Below are positions 43,385 to 54,299 of a DNA stretch of 64,000 nt, piece by piece. The position numbers and the translations under genes are program-made. The DNA is from Chelydra serpentina (taxonomy: Eukaryota; Chordata; Testudines; Chelydridae), in contig JBAIAC010000006.1 of NCBI GenBank assembly GCA_037349315.1, positions 16,837,501-16,901,500 on the forward strand, read 5' to 3'. The notes beneath the pieces are model-generated. The model was not told the origin of the DNA. It did no database searches and was given only the letters and a program-made list of their open reading frames with translations. How positions within the stretch are numbered: the first letter of the stretch is position 1; each line of letters begins with the position of its first letter.

Positions 43385-45112
43385 TGACAGAAAGAGAGAG
43401 AGACTATTTCTTGAAAAGAAAGACCAGGGTTTACATAGTGTTTCAAAGAATTTGTCTGTACATGTGTTTGTCATCTCCCTTTAGAGAATCTATGCTAGAT
43501 ATAATGGAAACAGTGTCAAGGATGATGAAAATGCCAGCCTGTCTGTCAGTGGATCACCTTATGACAGCAAGTGATAAGCCTCCTAATGCTGAAGTGATGA
43601 TGAATGTGCCCAATTGTGGACGCTGTGCTTTTGCGAGACAGCTGAAAACACAAATATGAACAACTAGACATGAAGACATGCCTCTGGGGAGACCCCACTA
43701 GTTTTTGTATCACTTGACTGATTCTAGTATGCAGCACTTTTTTACCACAGAGAAAGATAAGTATGCTTATCAATACAGCACCATGGATCAGAAAGAGAGT
43801 AGTCGGGAGGCAGGAATGCATCAATCATATCTAGCTATCAAATGTGACCTTTTGTATATGCTCTTCTTGCAAATGATGTTTTACTTTCCATAGCTTCAAA
43901 TTTTCCATAATGCATTTGGAGTGCATTATAATTGAGCAATAAGATAAATGCAAGTAGCAATAGGTTTATTCAGACAGAAATGGCATATACTGTATACTAA
44001 GTGCCAAAGAGCAGATGATTTCATTGCAAGGAAGAAAGTGGAGATCCTATTTGTCACTGCAAACAAAGCTTAGTATGTAAGTGGGACGTGATTTACCATG
44101 AGAGAAGCTTTAAAGCAAACAAATGAGTTTTCATAAGAAACTAGAAAGGTGTGTATGGGGAGTGTGTGTGTGTGTGTGGGGGGAACATGCTACTGAAAAA
44201 TATAAAAGTGTATTCCCCAAACTGAGTCAACAACACATTAAATATTTACTTAATGAATGCTTGTTAAAGCTTTGAAAGAACCTAAAATACTTGTTTTATT
44301 TAACTATTTTACAAGAGACAGTGTAATATATATCCAAATTATCCATCATATTTAATAACAATACATATCACAAGGAAAGATATAGGAGTTGAACCACTGC
44401 AAGAATAAATTGGTGTATTATAAATGGATGTAGAAATCTATATTACAAATGGATATAAATACATTTATTTGTATTTCTTTGAGCAAGATGTTAATACAGG
44501 GAACAATCCATATTATTGACCCGACTTTAATAATTTTTGCTTTAGATTAGCCCCATAAAACCACAAATCTCAGCAACAGCTCACAATAAGGATTCTAACT
44601 TTTGACTAAGCATCCCGATCAATAACTTCTTATGTTCTAAACAAACAGAACCACCACTTGCAGTATTTTGGTCTTAAAAGGTAACAAGCAGTTTCCCAGT
44701 TTCTGATAAATGAATAAGGCATTATCGATTAGGCTGGGCATTAATGTGTTTGAACAGACAAAGCTTATTCTTGGTTTAGAGTTATATCTTATTCCATAGA
44801 ACACAGCTGTAGTAAAAAAGAACATTAAGGCTGCATAGTCAATTACTCAAAAGTCAGGACATGACAAAGGTGATGTTAATGTCCATGCAGCCTTATCTCT
44901 GTCCTCTTGTCCATACACAGTAAGAGATGGGGCTCGGTTCTCAGCTGCTCCAGGTTAGAGCTAAGCATATGTGAGGAAGGGGGAGGAGGGAAAAGGTACT
45001 CTAAGCCACTTTTCTGCCACATCCAAACCTAGAGCTAACCCCAGGCTGAACTGGCTCCAAGCAGAAGTTAGAGCAGCCACAAGCCTGCACCAACTGTTGC
45101 TAGATTGTAAGG
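42850..45112. other. Unique AT-rich sequence with microsatellites and a MIR fragment
   Basis: 43110-43190 is a MIR fragment (GGGCAGGTCATTTATAATCC...TATGCCTCAGTTTAG). A (GT)n(GA)n tract is at 43355-43405 and a (GT)n at 44163-44180. The 91-codon ORF at 43384-43659 begins within the GA repeat and has no domain. Confidence 0.5.
43355..43405. repeat. (GT)n(GA)n compound microsatellite
   Basis: About 9 GT units followed by 9 GA units, with an interrupted second GA run. Confidence 0.9.
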
Positions 45113-45117
45113 GCCCC

Positions 45118-45987
45118 TGTCATAAATATAAAGGGAAGGGGTTAATAAGCTCTGATACAGTACTATAAAATCCTCTTACCTGTAAAGGGCTAAGACTCAG
45201 GTAACTGGGCTGGCATCTGACCAATAAGGGGACAAGATACTTTCAAATCTTGGGAGGGGGGAAGGTTTTGTGTGTCTCTTTGTCTGGGTCTGTGTTATCT
45301 CTTGGGACTGAGAGAAGGACCGGACAGAAATCAATCTCCTCCAACCCAGCCTCCACCAACCCTCCAATATTACAACGTAAGTTAGTCAGGCATTGCAAAT
45401 AGATTTTGTTTTGGTTAGTTTGTGGAGTTTTCCCTGTGCTAAAAGGGAGGTTTATTCCTGTTTTCTGTAGCTTGAACTTTCCCTGTGTTAGAGGGAGGGG
45501 TTATTCCTGTTTTTCTGTAACTTTAAGGTTTTGTCCAGAGGGGGAATCCCTCTGAGTTTGGAAATTGAGTACCCTGTAAAATAGTTACCATTCTGATTTT
45601 ACAGCGATGGTTTTTATCTTCTTTGCTTTAATAAAATCCTTCTTTTAAGAACCTGACTGTTTTCCATTGTTATAAGACCCAGGTGCTGGGTCTTTGATCA
45701 CTTTGTAACCAATTGGTTAGGAGATTATTCTCAAGCCTCCCCAGGAAAGGGGGTATACAGGCTTGAGGGGATATTTTGGGGTGAAGGGGAACTTCAAGTA
45801 GTCCTTTTCCCTGGTTCTTGTTTAAATCACTTGATGGTGGCAGCGAATACCTTTTCTCAGGGTACAGGGGAGATTTTGTACCTTGGGGAGTTTTTAACTT
45901 AAGCTGGTAGAAATAAGCTTAGAGGATCTTTCATGCAGGTCCCCATGACTGTACCCTAGAGTTCAGAGTGGGGAGGGAACCCTTACA
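45118..45987 (+). mobile_element. Solo LTR of an endogenous retrovirus, 870 bp
   Basis: It starts TGTCATAAATATAAAGGG and ends GGAACCCTTACA, giving TG...CA ends. It is flanked by identical 5-bp GCCCC at 45113-45117 and 45988-45992. A TATA-like ACTATAAAATC is near 45163, and AATAAA is at 45630-45635, followed by a T-rich region. No internal retroviral genes flank it, so it is the product of LTR-LTR recombination. An internal duplication lies at about 45429-45519. Confidence 0.88.
45429..45519 (+). repeat. Internal tandem duplication within the LTR
   Basis: TTTCCCTGTG(C/T)TA...GGGAGG...TTATTCCTGTTTTCTGTA occurs twice with a period of about 49 bp. Such doubled segments in LTR U3 regions often carry transcription factor sites; here the duplicate lies upstream of the AATAAA. 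Confidence 0.75.
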
Positions 45988-45999
45988 GCCCCCTCTTAT

Positions 46000-48320
46000 T
46001 TTGTCCCATGCCTACTATGTCCCCTCTACACTCGTTGGAATAGAATACATGTAATGCCCTCTTGTTATGCACACCTTTTGGGCACCCTTAAGGTCACCAC
46101 TGTGTGATGCTAAGATGGGTAAGATCTGGCCCCTATAACTGATCACTTTTTATTTTTTTTCACAGGATTCCTGCTGCGTTCAGCATGGGGCTTGGATGTT
46201 GTGTGTGGCAGCTGTTCAAATTTCAGTTCTATCCTTGATATATATAGCATGCCCCTCTGCTTCCATTCACTGCTTACCTGGCAACCATGGCTCTGAAGGA
46301 GGCATGAGTCCTGCAGGAAAAATACAGAGCCAGATTCTCAACTGATTAAGACAATGGCGCTGTGCAGATTTGCACCAGATGCAGTTCTGTTTTAGTATGC
46401 ACTAATGTAATTGACAAAGGGGAACACTTGAAAATGACTGCCCTGTTTTTGCTCAAGTTTTAAAAATATCACTCACTGACTGAAACTAAATACTGTATGG
46501 AAAATTTGATCTCAAAGAGTAAAACTACCATAATGCTATGAGCTGATACTGCAAGTGTTTTTTTAGAGTGGAAGCCTAACATCTAAAGCTGAGTGAAATT
46601 TTTCAGACAAACACTTTTTTGCTGAAAAATGCAGATTTGGATTAACCAAAATATGTCATGAATTTTTGTCGCATTTGCCAAATTGTTTTGGTCAAATAAA
46701 AGCAAAAATCCAAAACTTTTGTTTTGACATTTTTGAAACCAAACATTTTGATTTTTGATTCAAGATGACTTTTTGTTTAGAATTGTACTTCAATTTTATT
46801 AGAAAGGTTAAAAAAACCTTCACAGATTAAATTAAATTTTTCATTTTGGATTAAACAAAACATGCTGTTTAACCCAAAGCAATTAAAAACAATTGACCAA
46901 AAAACCCCACCAAAAACCCACTTATTGTTACAGAATTATATACAATCTTAACCAGGAGTCAACCTCTAAAATATTTCAAAGAAGTTGTTTTCATTCTAGC
47001 TGACTACTAACTACTGGGCTTTGTTTGACAAGATGGCTGCATATGTTTTTGATCTGGAGCAAATACTTTACATAATTTAAAAACAGATCCACGAGTCTTT
47101 AGTTTTATTCTTTATAGTTGAGAGAAATGCAGGTTAACAACGGTAGCTATCTAGCAGTAACTGCCTCCTTGTGACACTGACTCAAATTAATTCCTGCAGT
47201 ATCTCCACTGACATCAACAGAGTTACCAACTGGGATGAATTTGCCCAGCTTTGTAAACTGCTTTAGAATTTGATGGACATAAGGAAAAATTCTCTTTACA
47301 CTCCCCTCTACCTGAACATGCACACCACTTTTCCCAATACTCCTGCATTCCTGACATTTCCCTGCACCCCATTCTCCTAGTTTTCCACTTCTTTAGGCCT
47401 TCCCTGTTGAAAGTTAGTGCACCAAGGGCTAGATCCACAAGAGGAAGCTGGCCAGTGCAATAGCTAAATTTTAGGTACCGAGCCACCTAGTGGAATTCAC
47501 AACCCCAAGTTACGCTCGTAGGCATTGTGTGCAGAGAGTTAGGCACCTAAAAAGAGGATTCGTGAATTCCAGAACACTGAGCAGGGCACTGCCTAAACTA
47601 GCCAACAGAAAATTGCAATAAGACGGGTGAGCCTCTCCTGGAGCTAGGCACCACAAGAAAAAAAAAAGGCGGGGAGGGAGACAGTGCCTCCCTTTTACCC
47701 AATAGCTCAGTGTTTAGAGCACTCACCCAGGTTGTGGAAGATTGGGGGTTCAAATCCTCACTCTGAGTTAAAGCAGGGACTTAAACCCAAGTCTCCTATG
47801 CCCCACATGGGGGTCCTAACTACTGGACTATGCAGTCATTCTCTCACTCTCTGACCCAACGACTATTTACGTTTTTATACAAAATGCAACAGCTTCAACA
47901 GGAAACACTTAAATAGTTTTGGGTTGAAATTCTCTGAATAAGATGATTTTTTAGTCTCTACTCACAGGGAAATTTTCAATTACAAAGTATAATGACAAAA
48001 AATGATCATTCTTAAAAAAGAAACGAGAAACAAAAACAAACATAAACCAAACCAACCCCCAAATCCTTCAAACATAGGCTATGCACAAGATTTCAGTGAG
48101 TTTTAAACGTATGGGAAGTTTGAAGTGTTTTGTTATTACATTATTAAGAACATTAGGGCAAGAAAGTCTGATGCAGGCTGCTATGTTTCTTAAAGGACAT
48201 GTTTTTAATTATTTTTAACTCACAAACTAATTAACAGATTTATTTGTAAATTCTCAGATAATTCAGTGTACGCTCAAAAAACAAGTGCTGTAATTTTGAG
48301 AACAATTTGCTGTGTTTTGT
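46000..48320. other. Unique sequence with old repeats
   Basis: 46580-46910 is rich in AAAATTT, CAAAA and GTCAAA motifs like 50300-50470, and is probably a very old element. 47455-47600 shares GTGGAATTCACA and GTTAGGCACCTA with the right edge of the window (63940-64000). No genes. Confidence 0.45.
47697..47850 (+). repeat. tRNA-derived SINE
   Basis: CCAATAGCTCAGTGTTTAGAGCACTCACC and GGGGTTCAAATCC form a good tRNA-like A/B-box head with tRNA spacing. It is followed by CTGAGTTAAAGCAGGG and GTCTCCTATGCCCCACATGG. A functional tRNA gene is ruled out because no cloverleaf acceptor stem can be formed. Confidence 0.65.
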
Positions 48321-48322
48321 AT

Positions 48323-48775
48323 AGAATCATAGAATGACAGGACTGGAAAGGACTGCAAGGAAACTCCTGCCAAGATGCAGGATTTCTTCATATGTAATGA
48401 AGTAGTTGACCTCTGATTTAGCCACAAAACTCAACTCAGCCTTATCTGTGGAGCCTCTATAATAAAAGATTATTCCCTAATGGAACAGACCTAGCATATT
48501 GTGTTTGATTGTTTCTACCCTTACAGTTTCTTTATTCATTTTCATCGCATTATTTCTGGTTATCGCTCTCTGAATCATGCTAAACAATCCTTTCCCCTCC
48601 TTTAGGTTGACATATTTCAAATATATATAGTCCTACTACAATGTAGTTATCTTTTAGCCGAACTAACTGTATTTAATTATTTTAGCCATTTGTCATAAAG
48701 TAACCCCTCAAAGCCGTTTAATATCTCTGTTCTCCTTTTGTTGATTGTCTCCTAGGCTTGGACTCCTGAAACTCA
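48323..48775 (-). repeat. Ancient, degraded CR1 LINE
   Basis: The 3' terminus ATAGAATCATAGAATGACAGGACTGGAAAGGACTG is CR1-like. The sequence to the right (TGAATCATGCTAAACAATCC, TTTAGCCATTTGTCATAAAG, CTCCTTTTGTTG) is what a decayed CR1 3' region looks like in reverse. No frame survives. Confidence 0.6.
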
Positions 48776-48779
48776 TAGT

Positions 48780-51700
48780 CTCTTTTTATACCTTGTGTCA
48801 GCAGCATTTGTAGTATTTCATGAAGTTATGGCTCTGAGTATAGAACACACTATTAACAAGAGATTTAATCTTATCTTGTTTTTTATCCAGTATCAATTAC
48901 TGTGCTTAGATTTTTGCTGGCATTATGGATTTTCAAGTTGTTCCTCCTATTATATGCATACCTGTGCTGATAGCCTGCAGAATAGCACCCTAAACATCTA
49001 AAAGACTATTTTGATGACATAGTGTTCCTGCTGAATCACTAAATAATGCTCTGGACTGGCAAAAATATCTCTTTTGTGGCCTCAGAAGACTGTATCCAGG
49101 ATCCCTGAAGCAAGAGAATTGAACAAAGGCTAAATATTTCATATAATGCAGGCCTGGGGCAAATATTTTCTGCCACTATCCAATAAATCACATTTTCTTT
49201 AACAGCAAATAATAGAACTGTATAGTGTATATTATCTCTGCAGTGGCAACAAACAATTCATCATCACTGACCTTTCTCTGAGAACAATCTGAAGAATAAA
49301 GACTCATTTGATATTTAATTTTTAAAATCTAAAGACTTAATTCTCATTTGCACTAGGCCTCTTTTTGCTGCTCCGGCAGTGAAAAGGGGTCTGAGAGTGA
49401 GCATAAATGTAATTTACTTCCTCTTGAGAGCCCCTGTACACTACCAGAGCAGAGTAAAGGGGTCTTAGTGGAAATGGGAATCAGGCCCTAATATATAGAT
49501 ATAGATGTAATATTATATCCAAACAATGCATCCTCACTGACCTTTCCATGATGATGATTTAAAGAATAAGTAAAGACCATTTTAAAATTATGTATCCCAC
49601 ACACATCTCACATTATGTGTTTCTACCAGTTTAAAAGTTTTACATGTACAGGAAAATAGGAAATACCTCTTAAATGGCAAGTAGATGTATTTTAAGTGTA
49701 TTCATCCAACTCTCTACCTATCCATGACATTGATCTTATAATTCACCTTCTGGCTGATCCCTTGGCACTGTGTTAATCCCCAGGTCACAGGAAAGGAAAG
49801 TAAACCCAGAGGCCAAAGACAATCTGGCTCATGAAGGATCTGGAGGATGAATGACAGCAGGCTGGAAGCAAAAGTTTGTGGGCTGGCTGCAGAGAAAGAC
49901 AGGATAGCAGGCAGCCTAGGAGTTGTGGCCTAGTTGGAGGGCTGACAACCAGCCAGAGACAATCCCTGGTCCTAGCAGGGGGCCAGTGGTAGCTGCAGCA
50001 AGGTGTCAATGGTCTGCAAACAAAAAGACAGTGTAGAGGGACACTTTTATACACCTGGACCAGGCTGCCCCTAAGAGCTGAGTTAGGAACTGTTGGTTCA
50101 TCTTTGCTTTCTATTAAAGCAGTCGTGCCTAGAGTATTAGCACCTCTTATTTCTGTCAGGTATAGTACAGCAACCTCTTATGATTCATCAGACTCTGATT
50201 GTTTGTGGGAACTCACTGAGGACTAGATCCAGTACAGTCTAGTGCTTGGAGCACCTAGAGCGCTTGTCTCCAAGTTCATGGCACACCCCACACTCTAACA
50301 GATACTGAGGGACTTTTGTTTTTCCATTGGAAAAAGATATTTGCCAAAACCGAAACGGTGTGTGGGAAAGGGTTGCTTTCAATGAATCTCACGATTAAAC
50401 AAAAACCGTAAAAAAAAGTTTTGAAATTGTTGAAATGTCCCAGTTTTCCACGACGAAAACGGGGGAGGTTTATTAGAGCACAGGTGAGAGCTCCAAGTTG
50501 CATGATAAGTGAAATGTATCACACAGCTTTGCAATTTGTCACACAGCTGTCATTTCAATACTTGTACATATCCACAGACACACGTGGCTAGGTATCTGGT
50601 GGAGTGCTGGGTGTACCTTCCCAATGATCAAAAGTTCTTTCAAATGTTGTTTTATAACTAATTCCTAAATGTCTCTGATGCCTCTACTCCCCTCTAATGA
50701 ATGCTCTCCTACTATGGAATCCATCAATATGAAAAGGGAGCTTCTTTGCCTGTTCAGAGCAATAACCCTACATAGCACTGCAGTGTATTTAATTTTCTCT
50801 TGTTGCATGAAAATGAAGATCAAACTCACAGTCACATTGAAGGTTGCTTATGTCTCGGTATATAGAACATTAAAGAAACGGGGGAGGGGGAGGGGGAACA
50901 CTACCGCCCCGGATTACTGTACCTGTAAAATAATTTGGAATAATACAGACTATATAACTGAGACTGATTATCATCTTACATTTCTTGGCTTTGCCTTTTG
51001 TGAATATTGTCATTTGTGGGCATGAAGTTATCGAAACTGTACATTAATAAGGCAACAAAACAAAACAAAACAGATGGTGCCTTAACAATGGGGTTATTAA
51101 AAAAAGATAGTCTTCCAGATTCCGATGTATTCATTAATACATTTTAGACAATTTAATTGCTTCCTGAAACACTAATTGGAAGAGTTTCATTTGCAAAAGC
51201 CTAGGTCTTGGTAATATCAACCAGGCACAGTGCCACAAAGAGCTTGAATGCTGTAATAAGGAAATGAATAGAAGACTTTTTTTTAATGCCTTTTTTTTTC
51301 TTTTAATGAAATCTGAACAAAGCAATGCTAAAACAAGAAAAAAGAAAGAATTACAGAAGGAAAAGGTTTAGGAAGGACCGGATGTGCTGAAAATATGGGC
51401 AGTATTTTTGGCTTATGAAACGTCAGCCCACATCAAGGGATGCATGGCTAGGATTTCAGAGCCCTGGCATATAGTGCAGTATAATTTTATCAACAAAACA
51501 CCTGTGCATTTCTATAAACCTAAGTGATGGATACTTTTAAAAATCCTGTCTTCTGAAGCCGAAGTGTCTATTCTAGAAATGGATGGGCAAGCATGTTTCG
51601 CCAGATTTCAAACCCACTTGGCCACTGTAGATTTGCAAGTTTGAGTCAGACTTTATTCAAATCATTTTCTATTTACAAGAGACTGTGGGGAGGAAAAAAG

Positions 51701-51860
51701 GAGCAGAGAGGTGGACAAGAGGAAACAAAATGACTGGCAAAGTAAACAGACCAATCAACCCCAACAGACAGAAAAATTAAATAAGAAAAACTGAAAAGAA
51801 AAGAAAAAATATGGGGGAGAGGAAAATCCAAATGGAAAAATAGACATAATGTATAGGGTA
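48780..51860. other. Unique sequence
   Basis: No coding signal. 50300-50470 shares the AAAACCGAAAC/GTTTTGAAATTG old repeat. 51755-51850 is A-rich. Confidence 0.4.
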
Positions 51861-52145
51861 CTGTTACAGGCTGGCTGGCCTTTTAAGAAAAATTGGGCTT
51901 GGCCTTGCCTGTGAGGTAACAGTTAAACCCCAGCTTATCCTGATTTAATGACTCAATTACAATAAGTGATTCCAGCTGTGAAGGGCCCAGGGAGGACTAG
52001 GAAGAGAGGGAAGAAGACTCAATGAGAGAGAAGACCCAGGAGGGGACTGCCTGTCCCCTGGGAAGGGCTAGTGACGAACAAGCTGGAGAGAACCACAGGG
52101 AGCTGGTTATGGTCCTATGGCAGGCCCTGAAATAGGGCCTATCAG

Positions 52146-52229
52146 GGTATGTCTACACTGCAATTAGACACCCACAGCTGGCCCATGACAGCTGACTCTG
52201 GTTTGTGGGGCTTGGGCTAATTGCAGTAG
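52146..52229 (+). mobile_element. MITE fragment (GGTATGTCTACAC family)
   Basis: GGTATGTCTACACTGCAATTAGACACCC then CAGCTGACTCTGG; the same words occur in the 11607-11840 element. It joins the hAT fragment at about 52230. Confidence 0.6.
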
Positions 52230-52365
52230 AGCAGCGAACCGCGCCCACTGGGAGCTGTGGGAGGCCATGCCTGTGAACGGCCAATGTAAACAAAATGTCT
52301 CATGACCCACCAGTGGATTACCCTGATGGGCCACGTGCCAAAGGTTGTCAACCCCTGATATAGTC
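52230..52365 (-). mobile_element. hAT transposon terminal fragment
   Basis: The right end, CACGTGCCAAAGGTTGTCAACCCCTG, in reverse reads as a CAGGGGTTGACAACC terminal repeat. CGAACCGCGCCCACTGGGAGC and AATGTAAACAAAATGTCTC lie inside. It is the first ~135 bp of an hAT family; the other end is absent. Confidence 0.6.
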
Positions 52366-52857
52366 AGAGACAGGTCATCGCAGGGCCAAAGGAGCGGTCA
52401 ACAAGGGTGCTAGTGCTACAGTAAGGAGTGGAACTATTACTGAGCTAGTGACCAGGAGTAGCAAACGGGAGTTTTGTGAGGGAGTTCTCCAGGTGAAGGA
52501 GGAGAGACTATGTGATCCTTGCAGTGAATTTGTCTGCTAGTTTGTTTGTCTAGTTGGCTGGTTTGCTGTATGCTTGAAGATTAGTGGGGTCTGTTTTGAG
52601 GGCTGTGTGCTGAACCAAGCAGCCTGCTAGGCTAGACTGAAAACTTACTAATGAGGCTCTAGCCTGCTATCCTTTGATCCCTAACCACTTTAGGATCCCT
52701 TGACAAAAGGGTGGGGCTAACTGAGAAAGAACAAGGGTTTTAAAAGCCAGCTCCTAGTGAACACATGCTAGTAAACAGTGGGCTGCAAACAGTTTGATCT
52801 GTTGGGGATTGTGTGTTTGGGGACTGTGTGGGAGTGGGGGACAGAGTCCTACTAGAT

Positions 52858-53430
52858 CAGGAGCGGGCAAACTTTTTGGCCTGACGCCCACATCGGGTTT
52901 CCGAAATTGTATGAAGGGCCGGTTAGGGGAGGCTGTGCAGCCCCAAACAGCCAGGCGCGGCCCGGACCCCGCCTCCTATCTGACCCCCCCCTGCTTCTCG
53001 CCCCCTGATGGCCCCGCCAGGACTCCTGCCCCATCTAACCCCCTCTGCTCCCTGTCCACCCCTGGGCCCCCTGCCCCTGACTGCCCCCCACCGCCCCATC
53101 CAATGCCCCCTCCTTCCTGACTGCCCCCCCGGGACCCCTGCCCCCATTCAACCCCTCTGTTCCCTGCCCTCTGACCGCCCCAACCCCTATCCTCACCCTT
53201 GCCCCCTGACCACCACCCCGAACTCCCCTGCCCTCTATCCAACACCCCCTGCTCCCTGTCCCCTTACCATGCTGCGTGGAGCACTGGTGGCGCAGTGAGC
53301 TGAGGCTGTGGGAGAGGGGGAACAGCAGAGGAAGAGCTGGGGGTAGCCTCCCAGGCCAGGAGCTCAGGGGCCAGGCAGGATGGTCCAGTGGACCAGATGT
53401 GGCCCGTGGGCCGTAGTTTGCACACCTCTG
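52858..53430. mobile_element. Non-autonomous hAT element, 573 bp
   Basis: The left end CAGGAGCGGGCAAAC and the right end GTTTGCACACCTCTG are inverted (12 of 15), with ACATCGGGTTT and CCAGATGTGGCCC continuing the pairing. The flanking octamers TACTAGAT (52850-52857) and TACTAGCT (53431-53438) match at 7 of 8. The interior is C-rich and low-complexity; the Pro/Gly-rich ORFs at 52794-53298 come from it. Confidence 0.88.
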
Positions 53431-54194
53431 TACTAGCTGCTAGTTGAGGGTGCACTAGCAAGCTTTAGCTTCCTGTCTTTTGACCTTTGATCACTCTTGA
53501 TCAACCTTCCCCTGTGTGTTGAGGGGGCAGGGCTGACCTAGGAGAGAAGGGCTTCCTTGACCATGGAATGCTGTTCCAAGTAGAAGAAGGATTGTTGAGC
53601 AGAGAGGGGTTCCCCTCTGAAGGAAGAGGAAGAGTATTTTGGATGCAGACTGATTAACTTAGTGAGGCAGACCTTAAACTAGGTTCTGTGGGGACAGGAG
53701 ACAAGAGTCCACAGGTATGTTCAGAATATGGAGTCCTGGGTGAAGAGTCAGAATCTAGGGGAAACATGGGCAATCACAGAAGTGAAAAAGTTTTCTTCTC
53801 TTCCTTCTTCCTCTTAGTATTTAATCTTTCTTTTTGCCTTCTACTGTTCTCTCTGTTGTAAGTAGATGGGAAAGTAAGAACGCTAGGCCCTATCAAAAAG
53901 GTGAGTCTTGCATTTAGACCAGTATGGATTTAGGCTCACTCAGATCTAGGGTAGTAAGGTATTCCATGGCTTGGATCCTGATTTTGAGAATGCTCTGTAG
54001 TAAGAGTTCTATTTAGGGCCATTCAGGCTACTACATCTCTGTGGAGTGGGTTATGGATAGATATTTTATGTTCTTCTTCTCTGCTTATTTTGTGTTACCT
54101 TGAGCTACTAGTTTGTCTGTTCTGTATAGTTCCATGGCACAGTTAGCTTAATCTATCATGGAAGAACTTTGAAAGATGCTTTGGTTCAAACAGG

Positions 54195-54297
54195 AATTAA
54201 TTCCGGGAAGTCTTATAGCCTGTGTTATAAAGGAGGTCAGACTACATTATCACAGTGGTCCCTTCTGACCTTTATAATCTATGAAAACAGTTATTCT
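54195..54297 (+). repeat. CR1/L3-like LINE 3' end
   Basis: AAAGGAGGTCAGACTACATTATCACAGTGGTCCCTTCTGACCTTTATAATCTATGAA is the conserved 3' end of an old CR1/L3-type LINE. Confidence 0.7.
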
Positions 54298-54299
54298 TA

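Larger units (their letters stand above)
51865..53800. other. Possible LTR or unassigned repeat with nested MITE and hAT insertions
   Basis: Text on both sides of the nested elements (CCTTTGATC, GGGTGGGGCTAACTGAGAAAGAACAAGGGTT and TTTGATCACTC, GGGGGCAGGGCTGACCTAGGAGAGAAGGGCTT) is related within itself. This suggests a duplicated or LTR-like element. I could not find its ends. Confidence 0.3.

Noticed and set aside
43384..43659. 91-codon ORF
   Set aside because: Its start lies in a GA microsatellite and no domain is visible.
47697..47770. tRNA gene
   Set aside because: A- and B-box-like sequences are present but no acceptor stem can be formed, and the sequence continues as a SINE.
52794..53298. 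Pro-rich ORFs that look like a collagen- or mucin-like protein
   Set aside because: They arise from the CCCC-rich interior of an hAT element with clear ends and an octamer duplication.
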